64,000 bases of DNA from DP-19 sp036496285. Lineage in GTDB: Bacteria > Desulfobacterota > Binatia > UTPRO1. Location: the NCBI GenBank assembly GCA_036496285.1, contig DASXLI010000031.1, positions 37,540 through 101,539 on the forward strand, given 5' to 3'. The notes under the pieces were generated by a model. The model had not been told where the DNA came from. It did no database searches and was given only the letters and a program-made list of their open reading frames with translations. The position numbers and the translations under genes are program-made. Positions 28,462 through 37,396 of this stretch are shown here, piece by piece; positions within the stretch are counted from its first letter, which is position 1; each line of letters begins with the position of its first letter.

Positions 28462-29486
28462 TGGCGCGCGTCCCGGCCGAGCGCATCCTGATCGTGCTTT
28501 TCGGCGCGATCGGTGACGTCGTGCGGGCAATGCCGCTCGCGATGCGCCTGCGTGCCGGCTATCCCGACGCGCATCTGGCGTGGGCCGTGGAGCCCGCGGC
28601 GGCGCCGCTTCTGGAGGGCCACCCGGCGCTCGACGAGCGGCTGGTGTTCGAGCGGCGCGGCGGCGCGCGGGCGTTCGTCGCGTTCCTGCGGCAGGTCCGC
28701 GCCGGCCGTTTCGACCTCGTGCTGGACCTGCAGCGCCACCTCAAAAGCGGCGTGGTGAGCCGGGCGACCGGCGCGCCGGTGCGCATCGGCTTCCATCGGC
28801 GCAACGCCAAGGAGCTGAACTGGCTCTTCAACACGCGCGCGATTCCACCGGTCGAGCCGCGCGGCTGGAAGCTCGCGCAGTATCAGCGTTTCGCGGAGCT
28901 GCTCGAGCTGCCGGAGCCGCCGGCCGCGGCGCCGCGCTTCGGGCTCGCGCTGCGCGCCGAGGAGGAGGCGCGGGTCGGGACGCTTCTCGCCCCGGTGACG
29001 CGGCCCTTCGCGGCGCTCTTCGTCGCCTCGACCTGGGAGAGCCGGCTGTGGTTCCCCGAGGGTTTCGCCGCCGTCGCCGACGGCCTCGATGCGATGGGGC
29101 TCGACAGCGTGCTCGTCGGCGGCGGCGATGCGCGCGTGATCGCGGCCGAGAGCCGGGCGCTCGCGCGCGCGAAGCCGCTCGACCTGAGCGGCGGCACGTC
29201 GCTGCGCGAGGCATACGGGGTGCTGGCGCGCGCGCGGGTCGCGATCGGCCCCGACTCGGGCCCGATGCACCTCGCCGCCGCCGCGGGGACCCCGGTCATC
29301 TCGCTCTGGGGCGCGACGGCGCCGGCGCGCTCGGCGCCCTTCGGCTCCGAGCACCTCATCCTCGCCGGCCGTGCCGCCTGCGCGCCGTGCTACCGGCGGC
29401 GCTGCCCGATCGGCCGGCAGTGCATGCAGACGATCACGCCGGCGCGCGTCCTGGCGCGCGTCGCGGGTGCGCTCGAGGGGCGATGA
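28461..29486 (+). CDS. GT9 glycosyltransferase (second heptosyltransferase-like)
   Basis: The 341-residue protein has the GT9 signature at its N-terminus (LIVLFGAIGDVVRAMPL) and the donor-binding GPDSGPMHLAAAAGTPV near the C-terminus. A Cys-rich tail (CAPCYRRRCPIGRQCM) is shared with many heptosyltransferases. The middle LDLQRHLKSG and VRIGFHRRNAKE resemble WaaC/RfaF relatives. Together with the GT9 at 24646, it suggests two heptose residues in the inner core. The ATG at 28461 overlaps the previous stop; an adjacent in-frame GTG (28458) would add one residue. Confidence 0.86.
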   Translation: MARVPAERILIVLFGAIGDVVRAMPLAMRLRAGYPDAHLAWAVEPAAAPLLEGHPALDERLVFERRGGARAFVAFLRQVRAGRFDLVLDLQRHLKSGVVSRATGAPVRIGFHRRNAKELNWLFNTRAIPPVEPRGWKLAQYQRFAELLELPEPPAAAPRFGLALRAEEEARVGTLLAPVTRPFAALFVASTWESRLWFPEGFAAVADGLDAMGLDSVLVGGGDARVIAAESRALARAKPLDLSGGTSLREAYGVLARARVAIGPDSGPMHLAAAAGTPVISLWGATAPARSAPFGSEHLILAGRAACAPCYRRRCPIGRQCMQTITPARVLARVAGALEGR

Positions 29487-30370
29487 CCGCGGCGGTGCGC
29501 GTCGGCTCGTGGCACGTGTGGCTCGCCGAGGGCGAGCCCGGGGATCCCCACGCGCGGGCGCGGCAGTGGCTCGACCTCGTCGCGCGCCTCGATGCGGCGC
29601 CGACGTCGTGGCACAGCTCGAAGCACGCCGTCACCCACCGGGTGCTGCTCGACGGCGAGACGGTCTACGTGAAGCGCTATCGACGCTATCGGGTCCGCAC
29701 GCAGCTGAAGGACATGGTCCGCGCGTCGAAGGCGCGCCATGCCATGCGGGTCGGCGTGGAGCTCGCGGCCGCGGGTTTCGTCGTGCCGCGCGTGCTGGCG
29801 GCGGGAGACGAGCGGCGCGGCCCGCTTCTGCGCGGCGCCTGGCTCGCGACTGCCACGCTCGATGGTGTCCCGCTCGCCGAGCGGCTCGCGACGCTCGCCG
29901 CCGCGCGCCGCCGCGAGGCGCCGTCCGAGCGCCGCCGCCTGCTCGCGGCCAAGCGGCGATTGCTCGCGAGCCTCGGGAGCAGCGTCGGACAGCTGCATGC
30001 GGCAGGCTTCGTGGCCGGCGACCTCGTCCCGGCGAACGTCTGGAGCGCCGGTGCCGACCGGGACGGAACGATCGCGCTCCTCGATCATGACCGCACACGG
30101 CGCGGCCCGGCGCCGGCGCCGTGGGGACGCGCCCGCCGGAACCTCGTGCAGCTGAACCGTTTCGCGCTTCCCGGCGTCGTGATGACCGACCGGCTGCGGG
30201 TGTATCGCGGCTACGCGGCCGCGCGCGGCTGGGGCAGGGACGCCGCGCGCCGGCGCCTGCCCTGGGTGATCGCCAAGACGATCGAGCGCCGCCGACGCTT
30301 CGACGGCATCGACGACGCCGCGGCGCGCGGCTTTCGCGACCTCATGCGCGCGCCCGGAGGCGGCGAATGA
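29483..30370 (+). CDS. Lipopolysaccharide-type sugar kinase (WaaP/RfaP-like)
   Basis: The 295-residue protein has a protein-kinase-like fold: ATP-binding Lys64 in VYVKRYRRY, the catalytic loop AGDLVPANV (Asp180, Asn185) and the metal-binding LLDHDRTR (Asp201). The loop after the catalytic segment (RNLVQLNRF) is typical of the LPS core kinases WaaP/WaaY/InaA. It probably phosphorylates a core heptose or Kdo. It is the second of three such kinases within 8 kb. Start ATG overlaps the GT9 stop, and its own stop overlaps the next gene (ATGA), so translation is coupled. Confidence 0.8.
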   Translation: MTAAVRVGSWHVWLAEGEPGDPHARARQWLDLVARLDAAPTSWHSSKHAVTHRVLLDGETVYVKRYRRYRVRTQLKDMVRASKARHAMRVGVELAAAGFVVPRVLAAGDERRGPLLRGAWLATATLDGVPLAERLATLAAARRREAPSERRRLLAAKRRLLASLGSSVGQLHAAGFVAGDLVPANVWSAGADRDGTIALLDHDRTRRGPAPAPWGRARRNLVQLNRFALPGVVMTDRLRVYRGYAAARGWGRDAARRRLPWVIAKTIERRRRFDGIDDAAARGFRDLMRAPGGGE

Positions 30371-31584
30371 GCCGGCGCAACATCCTCGTGCTGATGGTCG
30401 ACTGCATGCGCGCCGACGCGCTCGGTGGGCGCGGTGTGCCGATCCCGACGCTCGACGCGCTCACCGCGCGGGGGGCGCGCTTCACGCAGACGATTGCCTC
30501 GGCGTCATCGACGACCCCGTGCGTCGCGGCGATGTTGACGGGCCTCTACTCGCCGCGCCACGGCGTGCGCGCGATCGGCGGCCGGCCGCTGCGTCCCGAC
30601 GTCGCGACGGTGCCGGGTCTTCTCGCGGCCGACGGCTACCACACGATCGCCGAGGTGACCGGTCCGCTGCTTCCGGAGAACGGTCTCGACCGTGGCTTCA
30701 CCGAGTACCATTGCCGCCCGGCGACGACGTACGTCTCGGATCCGTGGGGCGCCGCGCTGCTGCGGCGCCTGCGCGCCGGCGAGCTCCCCGAGCCGTGGTT
30801 CCTCTTCCTGCACCTCTGGGAGCTGCACACGCCGCGCAAGGTGCTGGCGCCGTTCAAGCAGCGGCGCTACGGCCGCAACCGCTATGACCGCGCCCTCGCG
30901 TCGCTCGACGCGCGCCTCGCGCCGCTGCTCGAGGCGCTGCCGCCGGACACGGCAATCGTCGTGCACGGCGACCACGGCGAGCGCCTCATCGAGAGCAGCC
31001 TCGAGTACCGCTGGTATCGCCTCTGGCGCGACCTGCTCGGAGCGAAGCGCACGGCCAAGCGCGAGGGGCACGAGACCGACGTCTACGAGGTGCTGATCCG
31101 GGTGCCGCTCGTCGTGGTCGCACCCGGACGCGTCGGCGCCGGCGTCGTCGTCGAGCAGCTGGTGCGACAGGTCGATCTCGGGCCGACGCTGCTCGACCTC
31201 GCGGAGGTCGGCGTGCCGCCGGGGCTCGACGGCACGAGCCTGCTTCCCGCGATCGGCGGCGCCGACCTCGGGCTCGAGGCGTTCATCGAGGCGTTCGGCC
31301 GGGTGCGCGGCTCGCCGCGCGATCGGCGGGCGGGCTGGCGTGGGGAGCGCTGGAAGTGCATCACCGCGCCGCAGGCGCCAGACGTCGCCGACGAGCTCTA
31401 CGATCTCGCCGCCGATCCGCGCGAGCGCCGCAACGTGGCGCGCGAGCATCCCGACCTCGTGCACGCGCTGCGCGCCCGCATCGACGCCGTCGAGGCGACG
31501 GCCGCGGGCGAGGTCGCGGCGCTCAGCGACGCCGAGCAGGAGACGATCGAGCGCCGCCTGCGCGAGCTCGGCTACGTCGAATGA
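30367..31584 (+). CDS. Alkaline-phosphatase-superfamily (sulfatase-like) protein with Thr in the nucleophile position
   Basis: The 405-residue protein has the sulfatase fold. It shows LVLMVDCMRAD with Asp12, the nucleophile region ASSTTPCVAAMLTG, and HGDHGERL with the metal-binding Asp/His pair. In sulfatases the nucleophile motif is C/S-x-P-S-R. Here Thr49 takes the Cys/Ser place and the Arg is replaced by Val, so a formylglycine sulfatase is unlikely. Thr is the nucleophile in the phosphoethanolamine and phosphoglycerol transferases of this superfamily. No signal peptide or membrane segment is seen, so it looks cytoplasmic, unlike EptA. Its place among core kinases and glycosyltransferases suggests a phospho-group transferase or phosphodiesterase acting on core precursors. 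Confidence 0.72.
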   Translation: MSRRNILVLMVDCMRADALGGRGVPIPTLDALTARGARFTQTIASASSTTPCVAAMLTGLYSPRHGVRAIGGRPLRPDVATVPGLLAADGYHTIAEVTGPLLPENGLDRGFTEYHCRPATTYVSDPWGAALLRRLRAGELPEPWFLFLHLWELHTPRKVLAPFKQRRYGRNRYDRALASLDARLAPLLEALPPDTAIVVHGDHGERLIESSLEYRWYRLWRDLLGAKRTAKREGHETDVYEVLIRVPLVVVAPGRVGAGVVVEQLVRQVDLGPTLLDLAEVGVPPGLDGTSLLPAIGGADLGLEAFIEAFGRVRGSPRDRRAGWRGERWKCITAPQAPDVADELYDLAADPRERRNVAREHPDLVHALRARIDAVEATAAGEVAALSDAEQETIERRLRELGYVE

Positions 31585-32723
31585 GGATCGCGCTCGTCCA
31601 CAAGCGCTACGACCGGCTCGGCGGTGCCGAGGCCGACTGCTACGAGCTGTCGCGGCGGCTCGCGGCGCGCGGCCACGACGTGCGCGTCGTCGCCGGCGAG
31701 TGCCGGGTCGAGGTGCCCGCGGGCGTGCGCCTGCACCGCGTGCCCGTCCTCCGCGTCGGGCAGATCGCCAAGCTCCTGTCGTTCGCGCTGCGCGCTCCGC
31801 GTGTCTGGCGCGCGCTCGACGCCGACGCCGTGATCGGTTTCGGCCGTACCGTCGGCCACGATCTCTTCCGCGCGAGCGGCGGCTGCCATCGTCGCTACCT
31901 CGAGCACCGGGTCGCCGAGGAGGGCGGCGCGGCACGCCTGCGCTGGCTGCGTCCGTATCAGCGCGCGCTGCTCGCGATCGAGCGGCGCCAGTATGCGCCC
32001 GGAGGCTACCGCGCGATCCTGACGGTGTCGGAACGCACGCGTGACGAGATCCTCTCGACCTACCCACGGGTGCCGCCCGGCGACGTCGCGGTCGTGCGCT
32101 ATGGCGTCGACGTCGAGCGTTTCCACCCCGGGCGGCGCGCCGACGACGGCGCGGCCGTGCGACGCGAGCTCGGCATCCCCTCGGAGCAGCCGCTCGTCCT
32201 CTGCGTCGGGACCGGCTTCCGGCGCAAGGGCGTCGATCATCTCCTGGCGCTCTGGGCCGAGGGGCCGCCGGCGGGTGCGGCGCTCGTCGTGGCCGGCAAC
32301 GATCAGCAGCTCGCGGCCTATCGTCGCCGGGCCGCCGAGCTGCGCGGACCCGTCGTGTTCACCGGTCCGCGCGCCGACGTCGAGCGGTTGTATGCCGCGG
32401 CCGACGCGTTCACGCTGCCGTCGATGTTCGACGCCTTCGGCATGGTCGTGCTCGAGGCGCTGGCCTCGGGGCTGCCCGTCGTCGCGGCACGCGACATCGG
32501 CGCGGCCGAGGTGCTGACGGGCCCGCTCGACGACCTCCTGGTCGACGGGCCGGCGGATCACGCGGCGCTGCGCGCGTGTCTCGAACGGGCGCTCGACCCG
32601 GAGCGGCGCGTCCTCCTCGGCCGGGCCGCGCGCGCCATCGCGGAGGGGGCGAGCATCGAGCGCTCGGTCGACGAGATCGAGCGCTGGTGCAGCGTCGTTG
32701 CCGCGGAGAAGCGCCGTGGCTGA
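31581..32723 (+). CDS. GT4 glycosyltransferase (WaaG-like)
   Basis: The 380-residue enzyme has the GT4 (GT-B) layout. The N-terminal acceptor domain begins IALVHKRYDRLGGAE. The donor domain has YGVDVERFHP, VGTGFRRKGVDHLL and the E-x7-E-like FDAFGMVVLEALASGLPVV. The wording RYGVDVERFHP and FRRKG closely recalls WaaG (UDP-glucose:heptose glucosyltransferase of the outer core). ATG 31581 overlaps the previous stop. The donor and acceptor are inferred from family and context only. Confidence 0.82.
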   Translation: MRIALVHKRYDRLGGAEADCYELSRRLAARGHDVRVVAGECRVEVPAGVRLHRVPVLRVGQIAKLLSFALRAPRVWRALDADAVIGFGRTVGHDLFRASGGCHRRYLEHRVAEEGGAARLRWLRPYQRALLAIERRQYAPGGYRAILTVSERTRDEILSTYPRVPPGDVAVVRYGVDVERFHPGRRADDGAAVRRELGIPSEQPLVLCVGTGFRRKGVDHLLALWAEGPPAGAALVVAGNDQQLAAYRRRAAELRGPVVFTGPRADVERLYAAADAFTLPSMFDAFGMVVLEALASGLPVVAARDIGAAEVLTGPLDDLLVDGPADHAALRACLERALDPERRVLLGRAARAIAEGASIERSVDEIERWCSVVAAEKRRG

Positions 32724-33513
32724 GCAGGGCAGGGGCGGGCGCTACGTGGTGCGCCAGCAGCGCGGGACGCTCGCGCCCGAGCTCCTGGTGGCGGACGATC
32801 TCCTCGCGCGCGAGCCGCGCCGCGTACTGCAGGCGAGCGACCGCACGACGGTCGTCGCGGTGACGCTCGGGGGCCGCGAGCTCGTCGTGAAGCGTTACCA
32901 GGACCGCACGGTGGCGCGCGCGCTCGAGACATTGGCGCTCGGCTCGCGCGCGGCACGTCTGTGGCGCGGGGCGAGCCGTCTCGCGGCCGCGGGTTTCGCG
33001 ACGCCGGAGGTGATGGCCGTCCTCGAGCGTTGCTCGCTCGGCATCCCGCTCGTGAGCTGCGCCGTCACGGCCTTCGTCCCGGGGCCGCCGCTCGATGCGC
33101 TCTGGCGTGAGCGCGCCGGGACGGCACGGCGCCGCCTGCTGGTCGCCTTCGCCGACTGGCTGCGGCGCCTGCACGCGGCTGGCCTCTACCCGCAGGACCT
33201 ACGGGCGGCGAACGTGCTCGTCCCGAGCGAGTCGCCGCCGACCTTCGTGCTCGTCGATCTCGACAGGGTGCGGCGCTACCGGCGGCTCTCGTGGCGGCGG
33301 CGGCGGAAGAACCTGGCGCAGGTCTACCGCTCGGTCGGCCGCGGCGCCTCGCTCGGGGAGAAGGCCCGCTTCCTGCGCGCCTACCTCGGCCCGGGCGCGC
33401 CGGCCGAGCTGCGAGCCCGCGGTGCCGGGATCGAGCGCCTGGGGCGACGGAAGGACGCCGAGTACGCGCGCCGGCGCGCAATCGCGGCGGTCGCGGCACG
33501 GAGGAGCGGATGA
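32716..33513 (+). CDS. Lipopolysaccharide-type sugar kinase (third of three)
   Basis: The 265-residue protein has the kinase-like features of LPS core kinases: Lys59 in LVVKRYQDR, the catalytic loop YPQDLRAANV (Asp161, Asn166) and the metal-binding LVDLDRVRR (Asp181), followed by RRKNLAQV. The usual His of the H-x-D loop is replaced by Gln. It begins at a GTG at 32716 that overlaps the preceding gene by 8 bp; a TTG at 32698 is less likely. The GT2 downstream overlaps its stop. The target sugar is unknown; a heptose of the inner core is plausible. Confidence 0.78.
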   Translation: MAEQGRGGRYVVRQQRGTLAPELLVADDLLAREPRRVLQASDRTTVVAVTLGGRELVVKRYQDRTVARALETLALGSRAARLWRGASRLAAAGFATPEVMAVLERCSLGIPLVSCAVTAFVPGPPLDALWRERAGTARRRLLVAFADWLRRLHAAGLYPQDLRAANVLVPSESPPTFVLVDLDRVRRYRRLSWRRRRKNLAQVYRSVGRGASLGEKARFLRAYLGPGAPAELRARGAGIERLGRRKDAEYARRRAIAAVAARRSG

Positions 33514-34400
33514 CCGCGCCACGGCGACCCGAGGGCGATGCGCGCACCGCCGCGGCGACGGCAGGCCCGGCGCCCATCCGCGACCAGGGCACGCTGGCGG
33601 CGCGCGAGCCGCTCTCGTGCACCATCATCTGCTTCGACGAGGAGGAGGGCATCCGCGCCGCGCTCGAGAGCGTGAAGTGGTGCGACGACATCGTTGTCGT
33701 CGACTCGTTCTCGACCGACCGTACCGTCGAGATCTGCCGCGAGTACACCGACCGCATCTACCAGCGCGCATGGCCGGGGTTCGTCGAGCAGAAGGCGTTT
33801 GCGCTCGAGCAGACGCGCTGCGCCTGGGTGCTGAACCTCGATGCCGACGAGCGCGTGTCTCCCGAGCTGCGGCGCGAGATCGAGACCGTGCTGCGCCGGC
33901 CCGACGCGGACGGCTACTACATTCCGCGCCTCGTCTACTATCTCGGCCGCTGGTGGCGGCGCGGCGGCTGGTGGCCCGACTACCGGCTCCGGCTCTTCCG
34001 CCGCGACAAGGTCGTGTGGGGCGGCATCGACCCGCACGAGAAGGTCCTGCTGCGCGGCCGGAGCCGGCGTCTGCGCGGGCCGCTCCTGCACTACACGTAC
34101 CGCGACGTGTCCGATCACCTGGCGACGATCAACGGCTTCAGCGGCGTCGCGGCACGCGAGCTCCTGCTGCGCGGCCGCCAGCCGTCGTGGGCCGACCTGA
34201 TCCTGCGGCCGCTCTGGCGCTTCGTCCGCTTCTACGGCCTGCGCCAGGGGTTCACGCAGGGCCTGGCGGGCCTGTACGTCGCGCAATCGGCGGCGTTCTA
34301 CGTCTTCGCGCGCTATGCGAAGCTATGGGAGGCGGTGAACACGCTCCGCGGCGGCGGCCCGCCGCCGGGACCGCCGGCGCGACATGAGCCGACCGACTGA
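33510..34400 (+). CDS. GT2 glycosyltransferase, WaaE/LgtF-like
   Basis: The 296-residue enzyme has a complete GT2 core: CTIICFDEEEGI, VVVDSFSTDRT (64-72), the metal-binding DAD at 111-113 in LNLDADERVS, and the acceptor-side YYLGRWWRRGGWWPDYRLRLF. A C-terminal hydrophobic end (AAFYVFARYAKLWE) follows. This arrangement is that of WaaE/KdtX/LgtF, which add glucose to heptose I. The first 33 residues are unconserved. It shows clearly what has been lost in the degenerate GT2 domain at 25697. ATG 33510 overlaps the kinase stop; its 3' end overlaps the next GT4 gene by 17 bp. Confidence 0.88.
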   Translation: MTAPRRPEGDARTAAATAGPAPIRDQGTLAAREPLSCTIICFDEEEGIRAALESVKWCDDIVVVDSFSTDRTVEICREYTDRIYQRAWPGFVEQKAFALEQTRCAWVLNLDADERVSPELRREIETVLRRPDADGYYIPRLVYYLGRWWRRGGWWPDYRLRLFRRDKVVWGGIDPHEKVLLRGRSRRLRGPLLHYTYRDVSDHLATINGFSGVAARELLLRGRQPSWADLILRPLWRFVRFYGLRQGFTQGLAGLYVAQSAAFYVFARYAKLWEAVNTLRGGGPPPGPPARHEPTD

Positions 34401-35502
34401 CAGCGCCCTTGCGATCCTCCACGTCGATCCGGAGCGTGCCATGGCCGGCGGCGAGACGCAGGTCCTCGGCCTCGTGCGTGAGCTTGCCGCGCTCGGCGAC
34501 CGCCAGACGCTCGCCGCCGATCCGGACGGACCGCTGGCGCGCGCCGTGGCGGGTCTCGGCGTCGCCGTCGCGCCCCTCCGCATCCGCAACCACCTCGACG
34601 TGCTCGCGGGCCGGCGCCTCGCGGGTTTGCTGGCTCGGCAGCGCTATGACATTGTCCACTTCCATACCGCGCGCGCGCACGCGATGAGCATCTTCCTCGG
34701 GCGCCGTCCGCGGGTGCGACGCGTGGTGACCCGCCGCATGGACTACCCGTTGCGCGGCGGAGGCTACGCGCGCTGGCTCTACGATCGGGGGGCGGACGCG
34801 GTGGTGGCGATCTCGGAGGGGGTACGGGAGGCGCTGGTGGCGAGTGGCGTGCAGCGCGCACGCATCGCCGTGGTGCCGAGTGGCGTGGATGCGGAGCGCT
34901 TCGCGCTCGACACGGCCGTCAGTGCGGCCCAGCGGCGGCGCCTCGGACTCGCGGACGACGAGATCGCGCTTGCGATCGTCGGTGCGCTCGAGGAGCGCAA
35001 AGGCCACGACGTGCTGCTGGAGGCCGTCGCGAGCCTCGGCGACCTGCGCCTGCGCGTGCTCTGTGCCGGGTCGGGGTCGCTCGCGCCGGCGCTCGCGGCG
35101 CGGCGAGACGCGCTCGGCCTCGGCGAGCGGGTGCGTTTTCTCGGCCAGGTGGAGGACGTGGCGGCGCTGCTCGCCGCCGTCGACGTCGTCGTGATGCCGT
35201 CGCGGCACGAGGGGCTCGGCGTCGCCGCCCTGGAAGCAATGGCGGCCGGACGTCCGGTGATCGCGAGCCGGGTGGGCGGCCTTCCCGAGGCCGTGGGCGA
35301 CGCCGGGACGCTGGTCCCGAGCGGCGACCCGCGAGCGCTGGCGGAGGCGATTCGCCGTCTCGCGCTCGATCCACTGGCGCGCCGTGCCCTCGGCGAGGCC
35401 GGACGGCGCCGGGTGGCGGAGCGCTTCACGCTCGGCGCGATGGCGCGGGGGACGCGCGCCGTCTATCGCGAGCTCGTTCCGGCGAGGGGTGCCGCCGCAT
35501 GA
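34384..35502 (+). CDS. GT4 glycosyltransferase
   Basis: The 372-residue GT-B enzyme has ERAMAGGETQVLGL at its N-terminus, IVHFHTARAHAM, VPSGVDAERF, VGALEERKGHDVLLEA and the C-terminal PSRHEGLGVAALEAMAAGRPVIAS, all typical of GT4. The substrate is not evident; it may extend the LPS core. It overlaps the upstream GT2 by 17 bp and its TGA overlaps the heptose kinase start. ATG 34384 is used since it gives the normal GT4 N-terminus. Confidence 0.85.
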   Translation: MSRPTDSALAILHVDPERAMAGGETQVLGLVRELAALGDRQTLAADPDGPLARAVAGLGVAVAPLRIRNHLDVLAGRRLAGLLARQRYDIVHFHTARAHAMSIFLGRRPRVRRVVTRRMDYPLRGGGYARWLYDRGADAVVAISEGVREALVASGVQRARIAVVPSGVDAERFALDTAVSAAQRRRLGLADDEIALAIVGALEERKGHDVLLEAVASLGDLRLRVLCAGSGSLAPALAARRDALGLGERVRFLGQVEDVAALLAAVDVVVMPSRHEGLGVAALEAMAAGRPVIASRVGGLPEAVGDAGTLVPSGDPRALAEAIRRLALDPLARRALGEAGRRRVAERFTLGAMARGTRAVYRELVPARGAAA

Positions 35503-36491
35503 CGCCCGCGAGCGGGCGGCTCGGGCGCCTCGTGCGCCGATTCCGCGGCACCCGTGCGCTGGTGATCGGCGACCTCATGCTCGACGAGTTCGTCTGGGGC
35601 GACGTGAGTCGCATCTCGCCCGAGGCGCCGGTGCCGATCGTGCGGGTGCGCCGGCGCGAATCGCGGCCCGGCGGCGCCGGCAATGTCGTGACCAATCTCG
35701 TGGCGCTCGGCGGACGCGCCGACGCGTGCGGCTTCGTCGGCCGCGACGCGGCGGGCCGTGCGCTGACCGCCGCACTCGAGGCAGCAGGCGGCGGTCTCGC
35801 CGGCCTGATCGCCAGCTCGGCGGTCGCGACCACCTCGAAAACGCGCGTCGTCGCCCACCAGCAGCAGGTCGTACGCTTCGACCACGATGCTGACCATGGC
35901 GCCGCCCCGCGGCGTCTGCTGCAGCGTCTGCGCGGCTGGATCGAGACGCACGCCCGGCGCTACGCGGTCATCGTCGTCTCCGACTACGGCAAGGGCGTCG
36001 TCACGCCGGAGCTGCTCGCCACCCTGGCGCGCTTGCGCGCACGTCACGGCTTCGCGTACGTCATCGACCCGAAGCGTCCGAACTTCCACCACTACCGGGG
36101 AGCGAGCTTGGTGAAACCGAATCTGCTGGAGGCGAGCGTCGCGGCGGGCCTCGAGATCAACGACCGCGCCAGCCTGATCGAAGCCGGCCGCATCCTGCTC
36201 GAGCGCTGGCAGGCCGACTCGATCCTAATCTCGCGCGGGGAGGAGGGGATGACGCTCTTCAAGGCGGGCGCGCGGGCGCGCCATTTCCCGACCGCGGCCC
36301 AGGAGGTCTACGACGTGACCGGCGCCGGCGACACCGTGCTTGCGACCTGCGCCCTGGCCCTGGCGGCGGGGGGCAGCTTCGAGGAGGCGGCGATCCTCGC
36401 GAACCACGCCGCGAGCGTCGTCGTCGGGAAGATCGGCACGGCGACGGTGAACGCGCGCGAGCTGACGCGCGCGCTCAGCGAGCGGTCCTGA
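35499..36491 (+). CDS. rfaE1: D-glycero-beta-D-manno-heptose-7-phosphate kinase (HldE domain I)
   Basis: The 330-residue PfkB-family kinase makes heptose-1,7-bisphosphate for ADP-heptose synthesis. It contains GDLMLDEFVWGDVSRISPEAPVP-like N-terminal residues (20-42), GGAGNVV, SDYGKGVV, the KPN motif in LVKPNLLEA and the catalytic DVTGAGDTV near the C-terminus. In E. coli this is the first half of HldE. Here the nucleotidyltransferase half is a separate gene at 40892 on the other strand. GmhB at 23873 supplies the intermediate phosphatase. ATG overlaps the GT4 stop. Confidence 0.93.
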   Translation: MTPASGRLGRLVRRFRGTRALVIGDLMLDEFVWGDVSRISPEAPVPIVRVRRRESRPGGAGNVVTNLVALGGRADACGFVGRDAAGRALTAALEAAGGGLAGLIASSAVATTSKTRVVAHQQQVVRFDHDADHGAAPRRLLQRLRGWIETHARRYAVIVVSDYGKGVVTPELLATLARLRARHGFAYVIDPKRPNFHHYRGASLVKPNLLEASVAAGLEINDRASLIEAGRILLERWQADSILISRGEEGMTLFKAGARARHFPTAAQEVYDVTGAGDTVLATCALALAAGGSFEEAAILANHAASVVVGKIGTATVNARELTRALSERS

Positions 36492-36492
36492 C

Positions 36493-37380
36493 ATGGCGCG
36501 TGGCGGCCTGCGCTCGATGACCGGCTTCGGCAGCGCCACGGCGGCGATCCCATCGGGTCGGGTCACGGTCGAGGTGCGCTCGGTGAACCAGCGCTTCCTC
36601 GACGTACGGGTGACGGCGCCGCGCGAGTACGGCGCGTGGGAGGCCGCGTGCCGCGAGACGGTACGCGCGCAGGTCGCGCGCGGGCGGGTCGAGGTGCACG
36701 TGAGCCGGAGCGCGCCGCCCATCGCCCGCTCGCGCGTCGTGCTGAACATGCGCGCCGCGCGTGAGTATGCCGCGGCCTGGCGGCGGCTGACCCACGAGCT
36801 GCATCTCACGGGCGCGCTCGATCCGGCCCTGTTTCGCACGCCGGACATCTTCCAGACGATCGAGGTGTCGGCCGACGTCCATCCGGAGTTCCCCGGTGCG
36901 ACGCGCGCGCTGCGCCAGGCGCTGGCGCGCTTCGAGCGCGAGCGCCGGCGGGAGGGCGCGAATCTACAGAAGGATATGCGCGCCCGCATCGAGCGCCTGG
37001 GCGCGATCGAGCGCGCCATCCGCAAGCACGCGGTCGCGACCGTACGCGAGGTGCAGGCGAAGCTCGCGGAGCGCATGCAGCGGTTTCTGCAGGGCACCGA
37101 GATCGATCTCGCGCGCGTCGCCCAGGAGGCGGCGCTCGTCGCCGACCGTGGCGACGTCACCGAGGAAATGGTCCGCATGGTGAGCCATCTGTCGGCGCTG
37201 CGCGGCATGCTCTCGGGACGCGAGCCCGCGGGAAAGCAGATCGAGTTCCTGCTCCAGGAGACGCATCGGGAGATCAACACCATAGGCTCCAAGGTCAACA
37301 ACCTCGCGGTCACCAAGCTCGTGGTGGAGGCGAAGGGCGAGGTCGAGCGCCTCAAGGAGCAGGTGCAGAACGTCGAGTGA
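36493..37380 (+). CDS. yicC: YicC/YloC-family endoribonuclease
   Basis: The 295-residue protein matches the YicC family: SMTGFGSAT at the start, VEVRSVNQRFLDV, and a C-terminal DUF1732 half ending KQIEFLLQETHREINTIGSKVN. E. coli YicC is reported to act in RNA degradation. It precedes gmk, the very common yicC-gmk order. It starts one base after the heptose kinase stop. Length is normal. Confidence 0.94.
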   Translation: MARGGLRSMTGFGSATAAIPSGRVTVEVRSVNQRFLDVRVTAPREYGAWEAACRETVRAQVARGRVEVHVSRSAPPIARSRVVLNMRAAREYAAAWRRLTHELHLTGALDPALFRTPDIFQTIEVSADVHPEFPGATRALRQALARFERERRREGANLQKDMRARIERLGAIERAIRKHAVATVREVQAKLAERMQRFLQGTEIDLARVAQEAALVADRGDVTEEMVRMVSHLSALRGMLSGREPAGKQIEFLLQETHREINTIGSKVNNLAVTKLVVEAKGEVERLKEQVQNVE

Positions 37381-37396
37381 TTCTCTAGAATCATCC

